A program made the position numbers and the translations under genes. Source: Pseudotabrizicola alkalilacus (GTDB lineage: Bacteria > Pseudomonadota > Alphaproteobacteria > Rhodobacterales > Rhodobacteraceae). Taken from it: DNA of 64,000 nt. Below are positions 27,281-35,206 of this stretch, piece after piece; position 1 is the first letter of the stretch, and the number at the start of each line of letters is the position of its first letter. The stretch lies in assembly GCF_003443995.1 (NCBI RefSeq), contig NZ_QWEY01000006.1, positions 186,001 through 250,000 on the forward strand, in the 5' to 3' direction. The notes beneath the pieces were generated by a model, which ran no database searches, was not told the DNA's origin, and was given only the letters and a program-made list of their open reading frames with translations.

Positions 27281-28335
27281 TGCAAGCTGAGACTGCTCCC
27301 AACATCCACGCCCTGCCCAAGCGCACCCCCTCGCGCCAGCCGTTTCCGTTTTCGGCCATCGTCGCGCAGGAGGCGATGAAACAAGCCATGGTGCTGACCG
27401 CAATTGACCCCGGCATCGGCGGCGTTCTGGTGTTCGGCGACCGGGGCACCGGCAAATCAACCGCCGTGCGCGCGCTGGCGGCGCTGCTGCCCGAGATCGA
27501 GGCGGTGGAGGGGTGCCCGGTCAACTCTGCCCGCCCCGACCAGTGCCCGGATTGGGCGCAGATCACCGCCACGCAAGTGATCCGCAAGCCGACCCCGGTG
27601 GTCGATCTGCCGCTTGGCGTGACCGAAGACCGCGTGGTAGGCGCGCTCGACATCGAACGTGCGCTGACGCGCGGCGAAAAGGCGTTTGAGCCGGGCCTGC
27701 TGGCCCGCGCCAATCGCGGGTATCTCTATATCGACGAGGTCAACCTGCTGGAGGATCACATCGTTGACCTGTTGCTCGATGTCGCCCAATCCGGTGAAAA
27801 CGTGGTGGAACGCGAGGGTCTGTCGATCCGCCACGCCGCGCGCTTTGTGCTGGTCGGCTCCGGCAACCCCGAGGAAGGCGAACTCCGCCCCCAATTGCTC
27901 GACCGCTTTGGCCTGTCGGTCGAGGTGACCAGCCCCCGCGATGTGGAGACGCGGGTGCAGGTGATCCTGCGCCGTGATGCCTATGAGACCGGCTATGACG
28001 CCTTCATGCCTGACTGGCAGGCGGCGGATGGCGCGTTGCGCGACCGTATCCTTGCCGCCCGCGTGGCGCTGCCGCAGCTGACCACGCCCAACACCCTGCT
28101 GCATGATTGCGCGTCGCTGTGCATCGCGCTCGGCTCTGACGGCTTGCGGGGCGAGCTGACGCTGTTGCGCGCTGCCCGCGCGCAGGCGGCGTTTGACCGC
28201 GCGCAGACCGTGACCCGCGCCCATCTGAAGGCGGTGGCGGTGATGGCGCTGTCGCACCGTCTGCGCCGCGACCCGCTGGATGAGGCGGGGTCGGGCGTGC
28301 GCGTGGCGCGCATGGTGGATGAGGTTTTGCCGTAG
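27280..28335 (+). CDS. bchI: Magnesium chelatase subunit I
   Basis: 351 residues from the ATG at 27280, which overlaps the crtA stop; the long upstream open frame is antisense-like shadow of crtA. AAA+ ATPase with Walker A GDRGTGKST, Walker B LYIDEVNLL and the sensor region VLVGSGNPEEGELRPQLLDR. BchI hexamers with BchD drive Mg2+ insertion into protoporphyrin IX by BchH. Confidence 0.98.
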   Translation: MQAETAPNIHALPKRTPSRQPFPFSAIVAQEAMKQAMVLTAIDPGIGGVLVFGDRGTGKSTAVRALAALLPEIEAVEGCPVNSARPDQCPDWAQITATQVIRKPTPVVDLPLGVTEDRVVGALDIERALTRGEKAFEPGLLARANRGYLYIDEVNLLEDHIVDLLLDVAQSGENVVEREGLSIRHAARFVLVGSGNPEEGELRPQLLDRFGLSVEVTSPRDVETRVQVILRRDAYETGYDAFMPDWQAADGALRDRILAARVALPQLTTPNTLLHDCASLCIALGSDGLRGELTLLRAARAQAAFDRAQTVTRAHLKAVAVMALSHRLRRDPLDEAGSGVRVARMVDEVLP

Positions 28336-28341
28336 GCACTC

Positions 28342-30003
28342 ATGGACTGGGACCGGATCACCCTCGCGCTGCAGTTGCTGGCCATCGACCCTGAGGGGCT
28401 CAAGGGCCTGTGGCTGCGCGCGCGCAGCGGGGCGGTGCGCGACCGGGTGACGGCGGCGCTGACCGCGCTGCCGCTGCCGGTGGTGCGGCTGCACCCCGGC
28501 CTTGCCGATGACGCGCTTTATGGCGGGTTGGATCTGCCCGCCACGCTGGCCACCGGCCGCCCTGTGACATCGCGCGGGTTGCTGAGCCAGCCTGCGGCGT
28601 TGGTGCTGACCATGGCCGAACGCGTGCCACCGGGGCTGTCGGCGCGGCTGGCCCATGCGCTGGACACCCGTGGCCATTGCCTGATCGCGCTGGATGAGGC
28701 GGCAGAGGAAGGCGAGGGCCTGCCGCTGGCACTGACCGACCGGCTGGGGCTGTTTGTGGATCTGGACGGCATAGCATGGTCTGACACCGCCGAAATTTCC
28801 ATGGATCACAAGGCCTTGGCCGAGGCCCGCGCCCTGTTTCCCGCCGTAACCCTGCCGCCCGATGCCGCAAGCGCCCTGACCCGCGCGGCGGCAGAACTGG
28901 GCATCGCGTCATTGCGCGCGCCCTTGCTGGCGATGGCCGCCGCGCGCGCGCTGGCCGCATGGGCAAGGCGCACCACAGTCACCGACGACGACCTGCGCCA
29001 AGCCGCCGAGCTGATCTACGGCCACCGCGCCCTGCCCTTGCCAGAAGCAACCCCGCAGGACCAGCCAGAGCCGCCACCGCCCGATGCGGGCGACGACAGC
29101 CCGCAAGACAGCGCAGACCAAAGCCAGCCCTTCCCCGAGGATATGCTGGTGGAAGCGGCCCGCGCCGCCCTGCCCGCTGATCTGTTAGCACAACTGACCG
29201 CTGGCCGTGCCGCCCGCACCGCCAAGGGTGCCAGCGGCACCGGGGCCGCGCGCAGTGGCAACCGCCGCGGTCGCCCCTTGCCGTCACGCCCCGGCAGGCT
29301 GGGATCGGCTGCGCGGATTGATCTGGTCGCCACCCTGCGCGCCGCCGCGCCCTGGCAACCTCTGCGTCGCAGAGCGGCGCAAAGCGCTGCGGTGCTGCTG
29401 GTGCGCGCCGCAGACATCCGCGTCAAACGCTTCGTCGAGACCTCTGACCGGGTGCTGATCTTTGCCGTCGATGCCTCCGGCTCATCGGCCTTTGCCCGGC
29501 TGGCCGAGGCCAAGGGCGCGGTGGAACTGCTGCTGGCCGCCGCCTATGCCCGCCGCGATCATGTGGCGCTGGTGTCGTTCCGGGGCACCGGGGCCGAACT
29601 GATCCTGCCGCCGACCCGTAGCCTTGTGCAGACCAAGCGCCGCCTTGCCGGTTTGCCGGGCGGCGGTGGCACGCCACTGGCCGCCGGTATGCAACTGGCG
29701 ATGGCGACCGCCGCGCAGGCCCGCGCGCGCGGGCTGACGCCCACGATTGCGCTTCTGACCGACGGGCGTGGCAATATCGCACTGGATGGCAGCGCCAACC
29801 GCGCGCAGGCCGAGGCAGACGCGCAGCGGCTGGCCCGCGCGATCCGCGCTACGGGCTTTCCTGCGGTGGTGATCGACACCGCCAACCGCCCGCAACCCAG
29901 CCTGTCCGAGATGGCGCGCCAGATGGATGCGCCCTATCTCGCCCTGCCCCGTGCCGATGCGCGGCGGCTGTCGGGCGTGCTGTCTGCGGCCCTGGGGGAG
30001 TAG
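28342..30003 (+). CDS. bchD: Magnesium chelatase subunit D
   Basis: 553 residues: an N-terminal AAA+-like part without an intact Walker A, an acidic, Pro-rich linker (about 230-265), and a C-terminal von Willebrand A domain with the MIDAS motif DASGSSAFARLAEAKGAVEL from about residue 376. It bridges BchI and BchH. It starts six bases after bchI and ends three bases before bchO. Confidence 0.97.
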   Translation: MDWDRITLALQLLAIDPEGLKGLWLRARSGAVRDRVTAALTALPLPVVRLHPGLADDALYGGLDLPATLATGRPVTSRGLLSQPAALVLTMAERVPPGLSARLAHALDTRGHCLIALDEAAEEGEGLPLALTDRLGLFVDLDGIAWSDTAEISMDHKALAEARALFPAVTLPPDAASALTRAAAELGIASLRAPLLAMAAARALAAWARRTTVTDDDLRQAAELIYGHRALPLPEATPQDQPEPPPPDAGDDSPQDSADQSQPFPEDMLVEAARAALPADLLAQLTAGRAARTAKGASGTGAARSGNRRGRPLPSRPGRLGSAARIDLVATLRAAAPWQPLRRRAAQSAAVLLVRAADIRVKRFVETSDRVLIFAVDASGSSAFARLAEAKGAVELLLAAAYARRDHVALVSFRGTGAELILPPTRSLVQTKRRLAGLPGGGGTPLAAGMQLAMATAAQARARGLTPTIALLTDGRGNIALDGSANRAQAEADAQRLARAIRATGFPAVVIDTANRPQPSLSEMARQMDAPYLALPRADARRLSGVLSAALGE

Positions 30004-30006
30004 CGG

Positions 30007-30870
30007 ATGGACAGCGCCCGCCTGCCCGCCGACTGGCCCTACCGGGCCGACGCCCGCCACATCCGCGTGAGCCCACATGACTGGTGGGTGATCGACGCCG
30101 GGCCAAAGGATGCGCCTGTGCTGCTGTTGCTGCACGGCGCGGGCGGATCGGGTCACAGTTTCCGCGCGCTGATCCCTTTGCTGTCAGAGACCTACCGCGT
30201 GATCGTGCCCGATCTGCCCGGTCAGGGCTGCACCCGCCCGGGCGGCATGCGCCGCTTGGGCCTCGACGCGATGGCCGAAGACCTGACCCGCCTGTGCCAA
30301 AGCGCAGGCATGGCGCCACAGGCGGTGATCGGCCATTCGGCAGGGGCGGCGATTGCGCTGCGCATGGCCGATCTGACCCCGCTGCAGGCGATCATCGGCA
30401 TCAATGCCGCCCTTGGCACCTTTGACGGCGCGGCGGGGGTGATGTTTCCGCTGATGGCGCGCGCGCTGGCGGTCACGCCCTTTGTGGGCGCGGCGGTGGC
30501 AAAGCTCTGGGGCAATCCGGCCACGGTCAACAAACTGCTGACCGGCACCGGCTCGCCGCTGGATGCGGCGGGGCAGGCGCAATACCTGACGCTGGTGCGC
30601 GATGCGGGTCATGTCGGCGGCACGCTGGGGATGATGGCGCAATGGCGGCTGGACGGGCTGATGGCACGGCTGCCCTCGCTGCAAGAGCCGGTTCTGCTGA
30701 TCGCGTCAGACCGCGATATGGCGGTGCCGCCAAAGGTGTCGCGCGATGCGGTGGTGCATATGCCGGATGCGACCTATGCGGAACTCGCAGGCTTTGGCCA
30801 TCTGGTGCATGAAGAGGCGGCGGATCAGGTGGCAGCGGTGCTGCTGCCCTGGCTGGCGGCGCGGATTTGA
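30007..30870 (+). CDS. bchO: BchO, alpha/beta hydrolase of the Mg-chelatase operon
   Basis: 287 residues with an alpha/beta hydrolase fold: oxyanion loop LLHGAGGSGHSFRAL, nucleophile elbow GHSAGAA near residue 109, and a late His in GFGHLVHEE. BchO is conserved after bchID in purple bacteria and is thought to act near Mg chelation, though its reaction is not established. It is the last gene of crtA-bchIDO and converges with idi. Confidence 0.95.
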   Translation: MDSARLPADWPYRADARHIRVSPHDWWVIDAGPKDAPVLLLLHGAGGSGHSFRALIPLLSETYRVIVPDLPGQGCTRPGGMRRLGLDAMAEDLTRLCQSAGMAPQAVIGHSAGAAIALRMADLTPLQAIIGINAALGTFDGAAGVMFPLMARALAVTPFVGAAVAKLWGNPATVNKLLTGTGSPLDAAGQAQYLTLVRDAGHVGGTLGMMAQWRLDGLMARLPSLQEPVLLIASDRDMAVPPKVSRDAVVHMPDATYAELAGFGHLVHEEAADQVAAVLLPWLAARI

Positions 30871-30872
30871 TG

Positions 30873-31036
30873 GCGCCCCCCCCACCCCAGCCCTCCCCCA
30901 CGAGGGGGGAGGGAGGCGATTGGCAAAACCGGCGCGTCCGATGGTCAACGCGTCGGGTGGCAACACAGGCAGGCAATTTACGTAAAAGCGCCTCCCCTCC
31001 CCCTTGTGGGGAGGGGCTGGGGGTGGGGGGGCGGCG
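30873..31036. repeat. Inverted pair of C-rich palindromic repeats between bchO and idi
   Basis: The left arm (30873-30918) and right arm (30988-31036) are near reverse complements, with a few indels. Each arm contains its own hairpin (for example CCCTCCCCCACGAGGGGGG). About 70 bases of ordinary sequence lie between. Motifs of this CCCTCCCC..AGGGGGAGGG kind are common intergenic repeats in Alphaproteobacteria. Between convergent genes the pair could stop transcription from both sides. Confidence 0.85.
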
Positions 31037-31048
31037 CACCGAAAGACG

Positions 31049-31597
31049 TTAGCGTCCTACCCCGACGCTTGCGCCAAAGATGCGGGCCATGTGCTCGGTC
31101 ATGTAAATCTTCAGCCAGGGCGTAAAGCGCTCCGGGCTGTGCCGCACCTCATCCGACAGATCGTGCAGCTCGACCCAGCGCGTGTCCATCACCTCATCCG
31201 GGTCAGGTGCTACCACCAGCCCTGCCCCGGCCTCGGCGACAAAGATATCGACCAGTTCATGCTCGATCAGACCGCCGCCGACATCGGCGCGGTATTCCAC
31301 CCGGTCGGCAAGGGCCGGGACCAAACCGGTGATCCCCAGCTCTTCGCGCAGGCGGCGCAGGGCACAGGTGGCGGCATCCTCATCCCAGCGCGGATGGGTG
31401 CAGCAGGTGTTGGCCCAAAGCCCCGGCGTGTGATATTTCGACAGCGCCCGGCGCTGGATCAGCACGCGACCACCATCGGTCACAAAGACCGACACCGCCT
31501 TGTGCCGTAACCCGCGCTGATGCACCTCCAGCTTGCCCACCGGGGCAAGCGTGCCATCGACCCAGGCCGGAATCAGTTCTTCTGTCTCTGCGTTCAT
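31049..31597 (-). CDS. idi: Isopentenyl-diphosphate delta-isomerase (type 1)
   Basis: 182 residues from the ATG at 31597, which overlaps the bchP stop (ATGA). Nudix-type IDI: the active-site Cys lies in NTCCTHPRWDED, the Nudix-like segment is ALRRLREELGI, and a Glu cluster is in EHELVDIF. It interconverts IPP and DMAPP for carotenoid and phytyl synthesis. Last gene of the bchG operon, as in R. capsulatus. Confidence 0.96.
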   Translation of the reverse strand: MNAETEELIPAWVDGTLAPVGKLEVHQRGLRHKAVSVFVTDGGRVLIQRRALSKYHTPGLWANTCCTHPRWDEDAATCALRRLREELGITGLVPALADRVEYRADVGGGLIEHELVDIFVAEAGAGLVVAPDPDEVMDTRWVELHDLSDEVRHSPERFTPWLKIYMTEHMARIFGASVGVGR

Positions 31598-32787
31598 GAC
31601 CACTTCGGCGATACCAACCCCAACAGATGCGCCATATTCTTGATCCCGATCTTGACGTGGGCCATCGGCCGCGCCTTGACCAGAGATTTGTTCATATAAG
31701 CCTCGAACGTCAGCTTTTGAACATCAATGTCATGGCACAGGCTGACAAAACGCTCGCGCCGGTCGTCGCTGCGGTAATAGGCATCCTGCATCGAGCGCAG
31801 GACCCGGAACACCGTGCCATGCTCGCGCATGAACATCTTGCGCGCCAGCCGCAGATCCTTGGCCCGCCCCGACAGCAGTGCCGCCTGCGCCGCCGTCGCG
31901 GCCACGCGGCCCCCGGCCATGGCGTAGAAAATCCCCTCGCCCGACGAAGGGGCCACCACCCCCGCCGCATCGCCCGCCAGCACCACATCGCGGCCATTGT
32001 CCCAGCGGTCCAAGGGCTTGAGCGGAATTGGCGCGCCCTCCTTGCGGATGGTCTCACAGCCGGTCAGGCCAGACATGGCGCGCAAGGCGGCGGTGGCCAC
32101 CTTCAGGTCAACCCCGTCCACCTCGGTCCCCATGCCGACGCTCGCATGCTTGCCATGCGGGAATACCCAGCCGTAGAAATCCGGGCTGATCTTGCCGTCA
32201 TAGATCACATCGCAGCGCATCGGGTCGTAATCGGCATTGGCGGCAAAGCCGCCTTCGGGGGCCTTGATAATCTCATGATAGGCGATGACGTAAGGAATCT
32301 TGTCACCGCCCGGCACCTCGGCCCGTGCCACGGCAGAGCGCGCGCCATCGGCCCCGATGACCAGCCGGGTGCGGCTGCGCCGCTCTTCTCCGCTGGCCTT
32401 GTCGCGCCAGATCACATGGGTTCCGGCCGCATCCCGCTCCACCCGCAGAAAGGTGCCGGTCAGCCGGTCGGCGCCATTCATCGCGGCGCGGTCGCGCAGG
32501 AATTCGTCGAACTCTTCCCGGTCGACCATGCCGACATAGCCGCCCTCGATATGGATATCGACGGCGCGCCCCGTGGGGCTGATCATCCGGGCGGTGCGGA
32601 TTTTTGCCACAAGCATCGCGTCGGGAATGTCGAAATCGCGGATCGCACGCGGCGGGATCGCGCCACCGCAAGGCTTGATCCGCCCGGCCCGATCCAGCAT
32701 CGCCACCCGGTATCCCGCCCGCGCCAGATCTTCGGCAGCGGTCGCGCCCGAAGGCCCGCCGCCGACGACAAACACATCATACTGCAT
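31594..32787 (-). CDS. bchP: Geranylgeranyl-bacteriochlorophyll reductase
   Basis: 397 residues from the ATG at 32787 (MQYDVFVVGGGPSGATAAED); a GTG two codons earlier overlaps the stop of the upstream gene but the ATG matches the family. FAD-dependent oxidoreductase with GGGPSG at the N-terminus and GDAAGVVAPSSGEGIFYAM in the middle. It reduces the geranylgeranyl tail to phytyl in three steps using NADPH. Confidence 0.97.
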   Translation of the reverse strand: MQYDVFVVGGGPSGATAAEDLARAGYRVAMLDRAGRIKPCGGAIPPRAIRDFDIPDAMLVAKIRTARMISPTGRAVDIHIEGGYVGMVDREEFDEFLRDRAAMNGADRLTGTFLRVERDAAGTHVIWRDKASGEERRSRTRLVIGADGARSAVARAEVPGGDKIPYVIAYHEIIKAPEGGFAANADYDPMRCDVIYDGKISPDFYGWVFPHGKHASVGMGTEVDGVDLKVATAALRAMSGLTGCETIRKEGAPIPLKPLDRWDNGRDVVLAGDAAGVVAPSSGEGIFYAMAGGRVAATAAQAALLSGRAKDLRLARKMFMREHGTVFRVLRSMQDAYYRSDDRRERFVSLCHDIDVQKLTFEAYMNKSLVKARPMAHVKIGIKNMAHLLGLVSPKWS

Positions 32788-32789
32788 GG

Positions 32790-34085
32790 TCACTCTCCCG
32801 GAATGGCTATGGCAGGGGGCCGCGCGTCGCGCCCCCCTTTGGTCGCATCAATCACACGCAGGGCGATCAGGGCGGCGATCAGAAACAGACCCGCCTCGGC
32901 CAGAAACACCAGGCCAAAGGCAGTATTGGCAGGCAACCACAGTCGGAACAGATCAACACTCGCCGCGCCCAGCAAGCCGCCGAACCCGGCGGCAAGCGCT
33001 TGCGCCGCGCCCCACAGGCCCATGCGCGTGCCTTCGCGCGCGCCGCGCCCCTGCCCGGCAAGCGCCATCATCGAGCCGATGGCCGCCACCGCGAACATGC
33101 CGTTGAAAAAGCCCAGAGCGATCACCGCAGGCACCAGCAGGCCGATGCCGGTCTGCCCCAGACCCGCAATCCCCGCCAGGGCGACCGCCGATCCGACACA
33201 GCCCGCCACCACCCAGTGCCGCAGCGTGCCGATCCGCAGGCCGGTGGCGGCAATGCCGACTGCCAGCATGCCAAGGAACACCCCGCCATTCTGCGCGCCC
33301 GACAACTGGGTGCTTTGCCCGACGCCGTAACCGAAGACGAGGCCGGCATAGGGCTCCAGAATCAGCTCCTGCATGAAATAAGCGGTCATCGACAGGAACA
33401 CGAACAGCGTAAAGGCGCGCGACTGCGGCTCGGCCCAGATCTGCGCCAGGCCTTGCCGAAACGGGGTCGGATCGGCCTCACGCTCGGCGATCACGTGGGA
33501 TTCGATGCCCCAGACCGCCAATGTGGTCAGCACCACTGCGCCAAGGGTCACGATGCCGACGATTTCCAGCAGCAGGACCGGGGTGTAATCCTTGAGGAAA
33601 TGCCCAACCGTGCCCGCCGTGACGGCAATGCCGAAGATCATCATCAGCCATGTGATCGTCGCCGCTGCCGCCCGCCGCTCTGGCGCGGTGGCGGTGGCCA
33701 GCAATGCCAGCAGCGAGGTGCCGGATGCCCCCACCCCCACCCCGATCAGCGCATAGGCCGCGACCGACAGCGCCAACCCGGCCACAGGCTGCGCCGGGAT
33801 GATCACAACCCCAACCGCCGCCAGAAACGCGCCCGCAGACAGCGCCGCCATGCCACCGATGATGAACAGCGTCCGGTTGCCGCGGGTGTCCGACCGGAAC
33901 CCCCAGTTGGGCCGGGTGATCTGGATGCCATAATGCAGCGCCACCAGCAGCCCCGGCACCAGCGCGGGCAAGGCCAGCTCGACCACCATCAGCCGGTTCA
34001 GCGTGCTGGTGGTCAACACCACCACAGCGCCCAGACACATCTGCACAAGGCCAAGGCGGATGATCTGGAGCCAGCTGAGCTTCAT
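32790..34085 (-). CDS. PucC/BCD-family MFS membrane protein (bchG-bchP intergenic ORF)
   Basis: 431 residues and about 12 hydrophobic segments. It starts MKLSWLQIIRLGLVQMCLGA at 34085, overlapping the bchG stop by four bases. It belongs to the family of LhaA and PucC, with the shared LNRLMVVELALPALVPGLLV and EPYAGLVFG segments, and is the counterpart of ORF428 of R. capsulatus. Family members assist light-harvesting assembly, perhaps by moving bacteriochlorophyll. Its place between the last two pigment-tail enzymes fits a role in handing over finished pigment; that is inference. Confidence 0.92.
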   Translation of the reverse strand: MKLSWLQIIRLGLVQMCLGAVVVLTTSTLNRLMVVELALPALVPGLLVALHYGIQITRPNWGFRSDTRGNRTLFIIGGMAALSAGAFLAAVGVVIIPAQPVAGLALSVAAYALIGVGVGASGTSLLALLATATAPERRAAAATITWLMMIFGIAVTAGTVGHFLKDYTPVLLLEIVGIVTLGAVVLTTLAVWGIESHVIAEREADPTPFRQGLAQIWAEPQSRAFTLFVFLSMTAYFMQELILEPYAGLVFGYGVGQSTQLSGAQNGGVFLGMLAVGIAATGLRIGTLRHWVVAGCVGSAVALAGIAGLGQTGIGLLVPAVIALGFFNGMFAVAAIGSMMALAGQGRGAREGTRMGLWGAAQALAAGFGGLLGAASVDLFRLWLPANTAFGLVFLAEAGLFLIAALIALRVIDATKGGRDARPPAIAIPGE

Positions 34086-34990
34086 CCCGCACCCCCCAGA
34101 TTTCGCAGGGCAAAGGCGGCGATCATCATGCCAGAGACATAGAACACAATCCCGGTGCCGTTGTACCATGGCGCGTATTTCTTCGGGTCGCGGAACAGCC
34201 GCCGCATCGCCAGCACCTGTGCCAGCAGCAGCAGGATCACCGCCCCCGCATGCCAGGGCGCGCCCCAGATGAGCAAGAGCGCGATCACCACCGCCTGCGC
34301 CATCGCCATCGTGGTGCAGGCGATCCGCGCGGCCACCTCTGGACCCAGCACAACCGGCAAGGAGCGCACGCCATGCTGGCGGTCGCCTTCCAGCGCCTTG
34401 AAATCATTCAGTGTCATGATGCCATGCGCGCCAAGCGCATAGAGCAGTGCGATGATCACGACCTCAAACCGGGGCGCTGCTGACAGCAGCACCGCAGCAC
34501 CCGTGAACCATGGCAGACCCTCATAGGACAGGCCAACCAGCCCTGGCCCCCACCAGCCCGAGCGCTTCAGCCGCACCGGCTCGGCCGAATAGGCCCAGGC
34601 GGCGATCACCCCGGCAACCGTCGCGCCAAAGCCCCACGGCCCCAGCAGCCAGCCGATGACGAGGCTCAGCACCGTCATCACCAGCGCAATATACAGGCCC
34701 CACCGACCCGGAATCCGGCCCGAGGGGATCGGGCGGCCCGGCTCGTTCACGGCATCCACATGCCGGTCGCACCAGTCATTCGCCGCCTGTGACATACCGC
34801 AGACCACCGGCCCGGCCAGCACCATGCCAAGGATCACGATCCCCCAGTTCCCCGACAGTGCCGCCCCCGACGACACCGCGCCGCACAGATAGGCCCAGAC
34901 CGGCGGGAACCAGGTAATCGGCTTGATCAGCTCCAGCATGGCGCGGGGCTGTGGGGTGGTACGGGCAAAGGGGGCGATGCTGACAGTCAT
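34082..34990 (-). CDS. bchG: Bacteriochlorophyll synthase (chlorophyllide esterifying)
   Basis: 302 residues of the UbiA prenyltransferase family. The first Asp motif is NDWCDRHVDAVNEPGRPIPS, the second is in TLNDFKALEGDRQHGVRSLP, and there are eight or nine membrane segments. It attaches geranylgeranyl or phytyl diphosphate to bacteriochlorophyllide a. The start at 34990 agrees with R. sphaeroides BchG, but no ribosome site is visible and a PpsR palindrome lies one base upstream. In relatives bchE and bchJ precede it in this operon; here they are absent. Confidence 0.97.
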   Translation of the reverse strand: MTVSIAPFARTTPQPRAMLELIKPITWFPPVWAYLCGAVSSGAALSGNWGIVILGMVLAGPVVCGMSQAANDWCDRHVDAVNEPGRPIPSGRIPGRWGLYIALVMTVLSLVIGWLLGPWGFGATVAGVIAAWAYSAEPVRLKRSGWWGPGLVGLSYEGLPWFTGAAVLLSAAPRFEVVIIALLYALGAHGIMTLNDFKALEGDRQHGVRSLPVVLGPEVAARIACTTMAMAQAVVIALLLIWGAPWHAGAVILLLLAQVLAMRRLFRDPKKYAPWYNGTGIVFYVSGMMIAAFALRNLGGAG

Positions 34991-34991
34991 A

Positions 34992-35009
34992 TGTCAACTA
35001 CACATGACA
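34992..35009. promoter_or_regulatory. PpsR/CrtJ site abutting the bchG start codon
   Basis: TGTCAACTACACATGACA, exact TGT-N12-ACA, one base from the bchG ATG; it occupies the place where a ribosome site would be. Confidence 0.88.
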
Positions 35010-35044
35010 ATCGAGAGTCGGGCAAGGGGTCGAAACACAAATAA

Positions 35045-35062
35045 TGTAAATTATACATTACA
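35045..35062. promoter_or_regulatory. PpsR/CrtJ site over the bchG-operon -10
   Basis: TGTAAATTATACATTACA, exact TGT-N12-ACA. On the minus strand it contains a perfect TATAAT (35050-35055), so binding would block the promoter directly. Confidence 0.9.
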
Positions 35063-35115
35063 CATTCTGCCCAAGGCGTCAGATCAGTAGACCGTCAGGC
35101 TCTTGCAGACCACCG

Positions 35116-35175
35116 CCGGGGGGGCGCTTCGCCCCGCCCCGGACCCCCAAAGAGTATTTCAGCCAAGATGAACGG
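35116..35175. repeat. Dispersed GC-stem/GAGTATTT repeat, past ppsR
   Basis: Stem GGGGCG-CTT-CGCCCC, then a C-rich spacer, then AAGAGTATTTCAGCCAAGAT. Same layout as the GGGATATTT copies. It sits just past the ppsR stop and is most of what separates ppsR from the bchG promoter. Confidence 0.7.
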
Positions 35176-35206
35176 CCGAGCAAACAGGCCGAGACAGAAC
35201 GTCGTA

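Noticed and set aside
27457-28809. 450-codon minus-strand frame over bchI
   Set aside because: Gln/Arg/His-rich shadow; the plus-strand reading carries Walker motifs of BchI.
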